Shown: positions 8,342-18,366 of the stretch, piece after piece
Layout of the letters: each line of letters starts with the position of its first letter
Position numbering within the stretch: the first letter of the stretch is position 1
Assembly: GCA_947626135.1 (NCBI GenBank)
Contig: CANQQZ010000016.1
Location: 1 to 46,466 of the forward strand
DNA length: 46,466 nucleotides
Source of the DNA: an uncultured Clostridia bacterium
GTDB taxonomy: Bacteria; Bacillota; Clostridia; UBA1381
Direction of reading: 5' to 3'
Notes under the pieces: generated by a model
Databases searched by the model: none
Told to the model about the DNA's origin: nothing
What the model saw: the letters and a program-made list of their open reading frames with translations, nothing else
Program-made: the position numbers and the translations under genes

Positions 8342-10074
8342 TACGCTGACACCTCCTTTTCCATCTGCGAATAATAAATCTCCTGATAATCCTTACTCGT
8401 TTTCATCAGCTCGACGTGCGTGCCCTGAGCGGCGATGCGTCCCTCGTCGAGCACGATGATTTTATCCGCCTCTATTACCGATGAAATACGCTGCGCTATT
8501 ATGATTTTTGTCGTATCCTTAAGCGTCGTGTAGAAGCTCTCGCGTATTTTTGCCTCCGTCGCCGTATCAACCGCGGAGGTCGAGTCGTCCAATATCAAAA
8601 TTTTCGGCTTCTTCAAAAGCGCGCGGGCGATACACAGTCTTTGCTTCTGTCCGCCGGATACGTTTACGCCGCCCTGACCAAGCTCGGTTTTATATCCGTC
8701 CGTGAAATTTTGCAGAAACGAATCCGCCTGCGCCGCGTCAGCCGCCGCGCGGACCTCCTCGTCAGACGCGTTTTCATCGCCCCAGCGCAGATTTTCCTCA
8801 ACCGTGCCGGAAAACAGAACGTTTTTCTGCAAAACCATTGAAACTCCCTGTCTGAGATTTTGTATCGAATAGTCCTTGACATTTATGCCGTCCACGAGAA
8901 CCTCGCCCTCGTTAACGTCATACAGGCGCGGGATAAGCTGAACAAGCGAGCTTTTGCCCGAACCGGTTATACCGATTATGCCGACGGTTGACGCGGGTTC
9001 TATCGTAAGATTGATGTCGCTCAAAACATTTTCCGGATTTTTCTCATGATAACGGAAGCTGACATGTCTGAATTCTATGCCGCCCTTTTCCACCTTTTTG
9101 TCCTTGAATTTTGCTTTATTGTCGGTCAGGTCAACCTCGGTATTGAGCACGTCGGTGATTCTCTTTGACGATGCGGCGGCTCTTGAAAACTGAAGTATAA
9201 GCATGGATACCATCATAAGCGACATCAGTATCTGGACTATGTACGTTGTAAAAGCCGTCAATTCTCCGACCTGCATAGTGCCGCCTATTACGAAATTTCC
9301 ACCGAACCATACGACTGAAAGCGTCGCGATATTCATAGCGAGCGTCATAACCGGCATTGTGCAGATAACTATTTTCATCGCGGCGAGCGTCGCGTCTCTC
9401 AAGCCCCCGTTAGCCTTAATGAATTTATCAACCTCGTATTTTGTCCTGACAAACGATTTTATAACTCTTACGTTTGTAATATTCTCCTGAATGCCCGAGT
9501 TAAGCGAATCGAGCTTTTTCTGCATATAATCAAACCGCGGATACGCCGCGCGAAGCAGACATCCTATGGTAATCGCCAATATCGGAATTATAATCGCCAA
9601 TATCAAAGCGAGCCTCGGGTTTATCGAAAGCGCCATTATTATGCCGCCTATAAGCATTCCCGGAGAACGCATAGCCATAATAAGAAGCATACGCGTAAAA
9701 TTCTGTATCTGCGTTATATCGTTCGTAAGTCGAGTCACAAGCGAGCCTGTGGAAAAGCTGTCGATATTCTTGAATGAAAATTCCTGTACTTTTCTGAACA
9801 CGCCGCCTCTCAAATCCGCCGTGAAGTTGATCGCGGCACGTATCGAAAAAAAGTGTCCGAAAATACCGCCGGTAATCTGTATGCATATAAATCCGAACAT
9901 TTCCAGCGCACGCCGTATAATAAACGCGCTGTCATGGAACGCCACGCCGTTGTCGATCATTCCCGCCATGAGCTTGGGGAGAACGATCTCTCCCCCGACC
10001 TCCGTCAGCATAAGCAGCGGTCCGAGAATGAAAAACAAGGTGTACGGCTTGATATACTTTAAATATGTTTTCAT
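8341..10074 (-). CDS. ABC exporter subunit, degenerate-site half
   Basis: Half-transporter of 577 aa with six N-terminal transmembrane helices and a C-terminal NBD. Walker A is GITGSGKSS and the signature is VSGGQ. The Walker B reads ILILDDSTS, with Asp replacing the catalytic Glu, and the switch loop reads IIAQRIS, with Gln replacing His. It therefore supplies the degenerate site of a heterodimer whose partner is the next gene, overlapping by 1 bp. An 84-bp gap separates it from pyrG and holds a 20-bp tandem repeat, so regulation separate from pyrG is possible. Confidence 0.93.
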   Translation of the reverse strand: MKTYLKYIKPYTLFFILGPLLMLTEVGGEIVLPKLMAGMIDNGVAFHDSAFIIRRALEMFGFICIQITGGIFGHFFSIRAAINFTADLRGGVFRKVQEFSFKNIDSFSTGSLVTRLTNDITQIQNFTRMLLIMAMRSPGMLIGGIIMALSINPRLALILAIIIPILAITIGCLLRAAYPRFDYMQKKLDSLNSGIQENITNVRVIKSFVRTKYEVDKFIKANGGLRDATLAAMKIVICTMPVMTLAMNIATLSVVWFGGNFVIGGTMQVGELTAFTTYIVQILMSLMMVSMLILQFSRAAASSKRITDVLNTEVDLTDNKAKFKDKKVEKGGIEFRHVSFRYHEKNPENVLSDINLTIEPASTVGIIGITGSGKSSLVQLIPRLYDVNEGEVLVDGINVKDYSIQNLRQGVSMVLQKNVLFSGTVEENLRWGDENASDEEVRAAADAAQADSFLQNFTDGYKTELGQGGVNVSGGQKQRLCIARALLKKPKILILDDSTSAVDTATEAKIRESFYTTLKDTTKIIIAQRISSVIEADKIIVLDEGRIAAQGTHVELMKTSKDYQEIYYSQMEKEVSA

Positions 10075-10085
10075 TAAATTCCCTT

Positions 10086-10125
10086 CTTATACGTCATTCT
10101 TTATTCTTATTCGTCATAATTTATT
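10086..10125 (-). repeat. two tandem 20-bp imperfect repeats upstream of the ABC exporter
   Basis: Bases 10086-10105 and 10106-10125 match at 17 of 20 positions and abut exactly. A weaker third copy, one base shorter at its start, may follow at 10126-10145. They fill the pyrG-exporter gap just upstream of the AGAAGGG ribosome binding site. They could be direct-repeat operator half-sites or a chance slippage duplication. Confidence 0.65.
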
Positions 10126-10158
10126 CTTTTCGTCTGTCTGTTGTGCTTTTTTCCGGGC

Positions 10159-11787
<1,629 letters not shown>

Positions 11788-12963
11788 TTATTTCCTGTGT
11801 GCCTCCACAAATCGTCCAATCCTTTCAAGCGCTTCGGAGATATTATCCACCGAATACGCGTAAGAGCAGCGGACAAAGCCCTCGCCGCACTCGCCGAACG
11901 CCGTCCCCGGCACTACCGCAACGTGCTGCTCCTCCAGAAGCTTTGTGCAAAACTCATCCGAGGTCATTCCAAGCGATTTTATGCACGGGAACGCGTAAAA
12001 CGCGCCGTAAGGCTCGAAGCATGACAGCCCCATTTCGCGGAACCCGTCCACGATGAACCGCCTTCTGTAATTGTATTCGGTACACATCCCGCGCACCTCG
12101 TCGTCGCAGCTTTTAAGCGCCTCTATCGCCGCGTACTGGCTCGTCGTCGGAGACGACATGATCCCGTACTGATGCACCTTTGTCATAAGCTTTATTATAC
12201 GTTCGGGACCGAGCGCGTAGCCCAGGCGCCAGCCTGTCATCGCGAACGCCTTGGAAAATCCGTTTACCACAACAGTGCGCTCGCGCATATTCCCGATTTT
12301 TGAAAACGGAATATGCCCCTCGTCGCTGTAACGAAGCTCGCCGTAAATTTCATCGGAGAGCACCATTATATCCGTGCCCTCAAGAACATCGGCTATCGCC
12401 TCAAGATCCGCCTTTGACATCACCGCGCCCGTCGGATTATTCGGATATGGCAGTATCAGAAGCTTTGTCCTGTCCGTAATCTTTTCCTTCAATTGCTCCG
12501 GAAGCAGCCGGAAATCATCCTCCTCCTTCGTTTCTATAATGACCGGCTTGCCGCCCGCCATGACCGCGCAGGGCTTATAGCAGACAAAGCTCGGCTCGGG
12601 AATGAGCACCTCATCGCCCGGACAGACGATACATCTTATCATTAAATCGATCGCTTCCGAACCGCCGACCGTGACAAGCACCTCTTTTTTGGGATCGTAA
12701 TCAACGCCGAATTTGCGCCTGTTGTAATTGCATATTTCCTCGCGCAGCTCCAAAAGACCCGCATTCGCGGTGTAATACGTGCGCCCGCGTTCGAGCGAAT
12801 ATATGCCCGCTTCGCGTATCGCCCACGGCGTAACGAAATCCGGTTCGCCTACACCCAGCGAAATCGCGTCGTCAAGCTCGTTGACCACATCAAAAAACTT
12901 GCGTATTCCCGACGGCGGAATATCCCTGACGACCGGCGAAATAAGCTTTTCGTAATCTATCAT
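11788..12963 (-). CDS. PLP-dependent aminotransferase, class I/II
   Basis: Fold-type I aminotransferase of 391 aa. The PLP lysine is K238 in NGFSKAFAMTGWRLGYALG; N176 (PNNPTG), D204 and Y207 (SDEIYG) are the other cofactor contacts. The family includes aromatic, alanine and branched-chain aminotransferases, and the substrate is not readable here. It overlaps the Lrp/AsnC regulator by 4 bp (ATGA), a pairing that suggests an amino acid-responsive regulator controlling its own transaminase. Confidence 0.93.
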   Translation of the reverse strand: MIDYEKLISPVVRDIPPSGIRKFFDVVNELDDAISLGVGEPDFVTPWAIREAGIYSLERGRTYYTANAGLLELREEICNYNRRKFGVDYDPKKEVLVTVGGSEAIDLMIRCIVCPGDEVLIPEPSFVCYKPCAVMAGGKPVIIETKEEDDFRLLPEQLKEKITDRTKLLILPYPNNPTGAVMSKADLEAIADVLEGTDIMVLSDEIYGELRYSDEGHIPFSKIGNMRERTVVVNGFSKAFAMTGWRLGYALGPERIIKLMTKVHQYGIMSSPTTSQYAAIEALKSCDDEVRGMCTEYNYRRRFIVDGFREMGLSCFEPYGAFYAFPCIKSLGMTSDEFCTKLLEEQHVAVVPGTAFGECGEGFVRCSYAYSVDNISEALERIGRFVEAHRK

Positions 12964-13442
12964 AACGTAATAACCTCTCTTGTGTCCTTTTCGTTATCCT
13001 CGTAAATAATGCCCTCGTCCTTATACTTTTTAAGCACAAAATGAGTCGCGGTCGAAATTACCGAATCCATCGGCGCAAGCTTTTCCGCGACAAAAAGCGC
13101 GACCTCCTTCATGGTTTTTCCCTCTATGGTAATAGCCAAATCGTAAGCGCCGGACATAAGATACAGCGATTTTACCTGTGGATATTTGTAAATACGCTCC
13201 GCAACCTTGTCAAAGCCCTCGCCCCGCTGCGGCGTAATGCGCAGCTCAATAAGCGCTGTCACAAACTCACGGCTGGTTTTATCCCAATTTATAAGCGTCT
13301 TATAACCTACTATTATATGATTTTTTTCAAGATTTGCTATGCGCTTTGCGACTTCGTCCTCGCCGCAGCCAAGCATACGGCTGATATCCGCGTAGGATAT
13401 TTGTTTTTTCTCTTTATCCAGAATACTCAGAATTTCATTCAT
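12960..13442 (-). CDS. Lrp/AsnC-family transcriptional regulator
   Basis: A 160-aa protein with an N-terminal winged helix (about 5-55; helix-turn-helix around ISYADISRMLGCGEDEVAKR) and a C-terminal RAM/AsnC ligand domain (about 65-145; YPQVKSLYLMSGAYDLAITI). Such proteins form octamers and sense amino acids. The ATG has GGAGG 7 nt upstream. It is the first gene of the long minus-strand series and probably regulates the aminotransferase it overlaps and perhaps itself. Confidence 0.92.
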   Translation of the reverse strand: MNEILSILDKEKKQISYADISRMLGCGEDEVAKRIANLEKNHIIVGYKTLINWDKTSREFVTALIELRITPQRGEGFDKVAERIYKYPQVKSLYLMSGAYDLAITIEGKTMKEVALFVAEKLAPMDSVISTATHFVLKKYKDEGIIYEDNEKDTREVITL

Positions 13443-13516
13443 AAAACCGCCTCCATTAAACCGCGGCGGAGCATTAAATTCACCGCAGTGTATTCCGCTC
13501 TGCCTTTAACCTATAT

Positions 13517-13545
13517 ATTATATAATACAATCAAGAAAATTTCCA
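13517..13545 (-). promoter_or_regulatory. probable promoter of the Lrp-aminotransferase-pyrG series
   Basis: The minus strand shows TGGAAA (13540-13545), a 17-bp spacer and a perfect TATAAT (13517-13522), about 75 bp upstream of the Lrp start. The -35 differs from TTGACA at two positions. The downstream genes are spaced closely enough to be read from here. Confidence 0.6.
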
Positions 13546-13608
13546 CTGTTTTTTTCATTTTCGCGAAATTTTTTACCCCTGCCGGCAGCGGGGACCGAAA
13601 GGGCGCGT

Positions 13609-14151
13609 TTAACTGCGCTCCCTCATTTCCTCCTCTGTTTCAAGATGCTCGCAGAACACGAGCGACGTGCCGTTGTCAATAACAAGAGAATCGGCGTCAT
13701 CCTCAAAAAAGTACGCTGTGCAGTCAATAAAGCTCTCATCGAAGCTGAGCACTCCGTCCTCGACCTCGTATTTACCGGCAAACGAGGACGTCTCGCCGTC
13801 ATCAAAATTCAGCGTCACAATATATCCGTCCTCGGTAACGTTCAGCTCAAGATAAGTAAACGCGGCGTTTTCACTCGTGGTTTTAACCGAGCGCCACTGA
13901 CCGATAAACGATTTCTCCTTCCGGCTGTCGTCCACAGCCTCGCCCTCAAAATCCCCGCCGTTCAAATGCTCTATTTTAGTGCCGTCATGGAGCGTCGGCG
14001 CCGGTGTCGGCGCGGTGCTCTGCGGCGCGGCGCTCTGCGATGCCGCGGGACTTTGCGCCGACGGAGACGTGCCCGGCTCCGCATCACTCCTGCCGCATGA
14101 CGATGCAAGCATTACCGCGGCTAAAACTGCCGCTGACAAAATCCTCTTCAT
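13609..14151 (-). CDS. secreted lipoprotein of unknown function
   Basis: A 180-aa lipoprotein: the signal MKRILSAAVLAAVMLASSC has a lipobox with the lipidated Cys at 19, followed by a Ser/Ala/Pro/Gln-rich spacer to about 55. The rest is a compact, acidic, beta-rich domain (FIGQWRSVKT, TYLELNVTEDGYIVTLNFD), resembling small lipocalin-like domains that report on their own stability. I cannot assign a function. I chose the internal ATG at 14151 because it has AAAGGTGG at good spacing, starts a proper lipoprotein signal, and lies downstream of the predicted promoter. The longer frame from 14217 would begin upstream of that promoter. Confidence 0.8.
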   Translation of the reverse strand: MKRILSAAVLAAVMLASSCGRSDAEPGTSPSAQSPAASQSAAPQSTAPTPAPTLHDGTKIEHLNGGDFEGEAVDDSRKEKSFIGQWRSVKTTSENAAFTYLELNVTEDGYIVTLNFDDGETSSFAGKYEVEDGVLSFDESFIDCTAYFFEDDADSLVIDNGTSLVFCEHLETEEEMRERS

Positions 14152-14182
14152 ATCAATTCCACCTTTATAAAATATTATTGTT

Positions 14183-14211
14183 ATTGTAACATACTTTTGA
14201 AAAATATACAA
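14183..14211 (-). promoter_or_regulatory. promoter of the lipoprotein gene
   Basis: The minus strand shows TTGTAT (14206-14211), a 17-bp spacer and TACAAT (14183-14188), about 32 bp before the chosen start codon. Confidence 0.6.
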
Positions 14212-14234
14212 CCGCAAAAAAACGGCGTTTCAGC

Positions 14235-14274
14235 AAAAAAACAGCCCCGGGATTGTACCCGGGACCGTTTTTTT
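14235..14274 (-). terminator. terminator after the 1327-aa SLH protein gene
   Basis: CCCGGG at 14246-14251 and 14258-14263 form a stem around a 6-nt loop. It is extended by partly paired flanks and by A-run/T-run pairing, so the minus strand ends in a run of seven T. It separates the SLH gene from the lipoprotein. Confidence 0.8.
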
Positions 14275-14302
14275 ATTTAATAAACATGAGTAAAATGATT
14301 TA

Positions 14303-17300
14303 TTAATTCCACACGTTGTAAATCATCTGACACGCCTGCGCTCTTGTGGAAGTTGACAGCGGCTCAAACGCGCCGTCGCCAACGCCGTTTACAATGCCAG
14401 CCTGCTGGAGAGTTGAAACTGCCTCCTGAGCATAAGAAGCGATGTCAGCTGCGTCGGTAAACTCTGTCGCCTCAACTACCGGATCAGCGGAATAGCCCAT
14501 TGTCGTCATCGCTCTCTGGACCATAACCGTCATATCCTGTCGTGTAACATACGCGTCAGGATCGAATGCGCCGTTGTCATAGCCTGTGATGATACCATTC
14601 TGATACGCTGTTTCGATATATGAGGACGCCCAGTGACCAACGGGGACATCCGTGAATGTCGCGCTGCTTACCGAGACTGCCGGAATATTAAACGCGCCGA
14701 TAAGAATTTTCGCAAATTCCGCTCTGGTAACGTTATCATTCGGGCAGAACATTCCCGGTGTTTTACCGTCGATTACGCCGCTCACATAGAGGTTGTTGAT
14801 CGCGGTAACCGCCCACGGAACACTGTCAAGATCCTGGAAGCCCGACGGGTTCGGATTGGGCTTTGAAGCGGCTTCGCTGTTAACCGGAACGGTGTCCGTG
14901 CCGGTAAGGATGCTGCCGCCGTTGTTAGGCTTGGAGGAGCCGCCGCTGCCGGAGCCGCTGAAGCCGCCGCCTCCGCCGCCTCCGCCGTAGCTGCCGCCGC
15001 CTCCGCCGCTGCTGCCGCCGCCGCTGGCTGCGCCGTTTACGCCCGCTACGGTTACGTAGAGAGACTTCTTGATCGGATCGGCTGTCTTGCAGCTTATAGT
15101 AGCGGTGAGCGTTACGTTAGCTGTGTATGTGGGCTGAGCTACGGTCATCTGACCGTTGTTGCCTACCTTTATAGCCTGATTATTCGAGGACCACGAAATA
15201 TCTGAACCGAAGATGCCCTTTACGGGAGCCGTAAAGCTCTGCGTCGTGTCCTTGATATCCTTAAAGTTCTCGGCTGCCGCCTCGTCGAACTTAACGGCAT
15301 AATCATATACCATGCTCTTGAAATACTGGTCCTGGATAGCCCATTCCTCGTTCTGGTTCCAGAGCTGACCGGTTCTCTCGGCAATAAGATCGTTTGTCGC
15401 AATATCAATGGTAAACTGAACATTGGGCGTATATGTATCGTCCTGCGACTTAAGAACCTGACCGTTCTTTATATATTCAAGCGTTCTCTTGATTGTAATC
15501 GGATGCGCCTCAGTATCGGAAAGCACAACCTTACCTGTCATTTCGGAGCTGTCGAACTTAAGGTACTCGTTATCCTCAACCGACCAGCTTACGGCAATCG
15601 TATCAACGGACGAAGCCGATGTCGGGAAGCTCACATCATTCCAGAGGATTGCGGCAGTGCCCTTGCCCAGATCGCATCCTACGGCGTTCTTCGTTATGGA
15701 ATTAACATAAGGAAGAATTGCCGCTTTCTTAACCGCGGCGTCGAACTCTTCCTTCGCCGTGGTATTATAATCGCCTATGTTTATCTTAATCTCGTGCGTT
15801 TTTGTATCTGTGCCGTACTTAATCGTAGCGGTAAGAGTGACCTCGTTTGTTCTGCCGGAAAGATCGGGCAGTACGATCGCGCTCTTTCCGTCCTGGCTGA
15901 CCTGAAGAACGCTCGCATTTGACGAGTTCCAGGTTATAGCAGCGCCGTAAAGAGTATCCGGCAATGTGATATTGCCCTCCGATACCGTAAGAGAATCGGT
16001 TTCGCCCTTAACGGCTTTAACCGTCGTCTTATTGATTAACGTATCGACAATATCATCCGACGCCTTCTGAGCAAATTCATCGTCGGGATATATAGCAAGA
16101 GCAACCGTTGTGGAAACGGGAACGCCGGTCGTGGCTGTTACCGTTACGTTCGCATCGCCCTTGGATGCCGCTCCGGTGTTGATTTTAACCTCATAATCAT
16201 CGGTGATCTCATATGTAACACCTTCGATTTCCGGCTCAATGCTTACGGAAATCTGATCCTTGGAGGTAACGCGCGCCGCCTTTGCGATAATATCGCTCTG
16301 ACCCGACGTTATTTTTGTTATACCGGTAGCCTTAACATCGGCAACCGAACCCATAGCCATATAAAGATTATCAAACGCGAAGGTGTAGTAATTTGTCGTA
16401 CCCTCGAAGCGAAGGATCTTGGTCGGACCGTTGCTGCCGGTAACGGTCTTGACCGCCGCGTTGTTAACCGCGTTGGTGATTACCGCGCTGTAGCTTCCGC
16501 TGCTGAGAATGGTATACTCCATATGATACCATACATTCGCCTCAAGACCCATCTGCGTGTTGAGCTCAAGCGCCGCCGAACCGTCGGTCATTCTCATGGT
16601 CGTGCTGGCATTGCCGAGCTTGAAGTCAAAGCGCGCATAGAAATCCTTATCGGTCGTCGCGCCCGACATTCTTGTAAACGACATCGAGTGAGTTCTCGAA
16701 CCGTCGTCGTTGTACTGGGTAAGTACATTGTTCATGAAGTTTCCGCCGCTCCATGTCTCGGCGTCGGAAGAAATCGCTATGTAGTGGTCTCCCGTACCGC
16801 TTCTGGTCGCGCTGGAGAACGTATAGCCCTCATGCTCTGTATTTGAAGAAGTAGCAAGGTCTACAAGATTTCCCGTTTTCCAGTCCGTATAATTATCGTT
16901 ATAGAAAACTCTCGCCTTGGGGACCTCAATATTTATGGGAACGTTTTTGCTTCCGCCGCCGCCTGTAATTGTGGCGATGATCTGATATGTTCCCGCGTCC
17001 CAGGTCTTAAGGCTTACGTTGGCGCCGTTGATTACAACGTTACTGTCGCTGCTGCTCCATGTAAGCGTCGCGCCGTTAAGCGATGTGGGAACGGTAAAGC
17101 CCGAAATCGCCTCATATGTTGATACCTCCGGCTCGGGCTCGCCCTCGCCCGGAACATAATCCACAACGCAGTCGTTGTCCGCCGCAAGGTCGATAAGAGA
17201 CTCAACGTAGTTAAGGAAATCGTTTGTTCCTTGAAGAGTAACGGTAAATTCTCTCTTAATATTCGGATAGTCATGAGCCGTAGCTGTGAATGTCGCCGTT

Positions 17301-18286
17301 ACGCTGCTGTCGCTTGGGTTAACCTTTATCATGTTGCGGCCTTCCTTTTCAAATATGCCGTCAACGCCGTTTCCGGTAATATCCCAGTCGATCTGAATGC
17401 CGTTCGCGCTTACGTCTATTCCGAACGTACCTGTAGCCACACCGTAGTTATCGCCCTCATCGGGTATAATAACGTCGTTGGTCATCTCCGTCGCCTCGCC
17501 CGTGCTGTCATACGCGGTGTAAACCTTGAGGTCAAGAGCGTCTACGGTAACGCGGGCAAGCTCCTCGCCGAGCAGCTCTCCGATTGTCATGTTATCAAAG
17601 AGAATTTTACCCGCGCTTGCAGCGTTCTTACTCCAGATTACAGGCATCTTGATTACCGCGTCCTTCGCGACAACCTTCTTGTCTACAACGAACATTCTTG
17701 TCGTGCCCGTAAGGTAAATTCCCAAATCATGCCACTCGTTATCCGCCGGCACATCGATTTTATTTGTTCCGTTTGTGCCGGTGTCATCATTATAGTAAAG
17801 CTCCTGAGTCGCTGCAAGCTTTACCTTCATTGTCGCCTTGCTTGTATCCGCTTTGGGCGTTGAAATCAACATTCTCGGTCCGCGGTTTGAGTCCGCATAC
17901 TTAGCGCTGTTTAACGCCAGTGCGTTACTCGCCGATCCGTCCTCGTTTTCATAACCGCCGCTTTCTATTGAAAAGTTGGTAGCCGTATCTCCGCTGCCTC
18001 CTCTGAATCCGCAGTAAAGCGTAATTCCAGGCATGTTGTCCTCGTCCGTATACGGCTTGTTTTCTACTGTTCCCAAGGCTACAAGCGATGTTGGCGCCAA
18101 ATCATCAAAATCATTGTATATATCGCTTACCGCCATGAGCTCAACATCCGTATCAGCCGCGGTTTCGATCGCTGCCTCGTCCGCCGGGATCTCGACCGGC
18201 TCTTCATCGGCAAGCACGGGAACAGCCGTCATAGCAATCATTGCAGCCGCGCAAAACACCGATGTAATCTTTTTAAAACTTGGCAT
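14303..18286 (-). CDS. large surface protein: Ig-like and LamG-like modules with three C-terminal SLH domains
   Basis: A 1327-aa exported protein. The signal peptide ends near VLA-DEE (about 26). The body contains concanavalin/LamG-like stretches (around 60-240, and again near 460-650 with WYHMEYTILSSGSYSAVIT). It also has several atrophied bacterial Ig-like repeats, recognisable by phrases such as LTWSSSDSNVV, ITWNSSNASVL and ISWSSNNQAIK. A glycine/serine linker near residues 1085-1120 leads to three SLH domains (about 1150-1200, 1211-1262, 1276-1327), which anchor proteins to pyruvylated secondary cell-wall polymer. No enzyme active site is visible, so a structural or carbohydrate-binding role is the best guess. 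The ATG has AGGAGG upstream. Confidence 0.88.
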   Translation of the reverse strand: MPSFKKITSVFCAAAMIAMTAVPVLADEEPVEIPADEAAIETAADTDVELMAVSDIYNDFDDLAPTSLVALGTVENKPYTDEDNMPGITLYCGFRGGSGDTATNFSIESGGYENEDGSASNALALNSAKYADSNRGPRMLISTPKADTSKATMKVKLAATQELYYNDDTGTNGTNKIDVPADNEWHDLGIYLTGTTRMFVVDKKVVAKDAVIKMPVIWSKNAASAGKILFDNMTIGELLGEELARVTVDALDLKVYTAYDSTGEATEMTNDVIIPDEGDNYGVATGTFGIDVSANGIQIDWDITGNGVDGIFEKEGRNMIKVNPSDSSVTATFTATAHDYPNIKREFTVTLQGTNDFLNYVESLIDLAADNDCVVDYVPGEGEPEPEVSTYEAISGFTVPTSLNGATLTWSSSDSNVVINGANVSLKTWDAGTYQIIATITGGGGSKNVPINIEVPKARVFYNDNYTDWKTGNLVDLATSSNTEHEGYTFSSATRSGTGDHYIAISSDAETWSGGNFMNNVLTQYNDDGSRTHSMSFTRMSGATTDKDFYARFDFKLGNASTTMRMTDGSAALELNTQMGLEANVWYHMEYTILSSGSYSAVITNAVNNAAVKTVTGSNGPTKILRFEGTTNYYTFAFDNLYMAMGSVADVKATGITKITSGQSDIIAKAARVTSKDQISVSIEPEIEGVTYEITDDYEVKINTGAASKGDANVTVTATTGVPVSTTVALAIYPDDEFAQKASDDIVDTLINKTTVKAVKGETDSLTVSEGNITLPDTLYGAAITWNSSNASVLQVSQDGKSAIVLPDLSGRTNEVTLTATIKYGTDTKTHEIKINIGDYNTTAKEEFDAAVKKAAILPYVNSITKNAVGCDLGKGTAAILWNDVSFPTSASSVDTIAVSWSVEDNEYLKFDSSEMTGKVVLSDTEAHPITIKRTLEYIKNGQVLKSQDDTYTPNVQFTIDIATNDLIAERTGQLWNQNEEWAIQDQYFKSMVYDYAVKFDEAAAENFKDIKDTTQSFTAPVKGIFGSDISWSSNNQAIKVGNNGQMTVAQPTYTANVTLTATISCKTADPIKKSLYVTVAGVNGAASGGGSSGGGGGSYGGGGGGGGFSGSGSGGSSKPNNGGSILTGTDTVPVNSEAASKPNPNPSGFQDLDSVPWAVTAINNLYVSGVIDGKTPGMFCPNDNVTRAEFAKILIGAFNIPAVSVSSATFTDVPVGHWASSYIETAYQNGIITGYDNGAFDPDAYVTRQDMTVMVQRAMTTMGYSADPVVEATEFTDAADIASYAQEAVSTLQQAGIVNGVGDGAFEPLSTSTRAQACQMIYNVWN

Positions 18287-18315
18287 TTAAAATTTTCCTC
18301 CTTTTTTCAAAATTT

Positions 18316-18353
18316 ATCCCGCGCCGTGCCGCCTTTAAGCGGCGCGGCGGGAT
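18316..18353 (-). terminator. GC-rich hairpin between the two SLH genes
   Basis: A long GC stem (ATCCC...GGGAT outer, GCCGC...GCGGC inner, with a 2-nt bulge and CTTTAA loop) follows the stop of the 1043-aa SLH gene. Only a short TTTT tract follows on the minus strand, so it may be a leaky terminator or an mRNA-stabilising stem that uncouples expression of the two genes. Confidence 0.55.
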
Positions 18354-18366
18354 AATATGCATTAAA

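Noticed and set aside
13573..13590. CCCC...GGGG palindrome as terminator of the lipoprotein gene
   Set aside because: No T-run follows on the minus strand; the A/T bases on the other side are in the wrong order for an intrinsic terminator.
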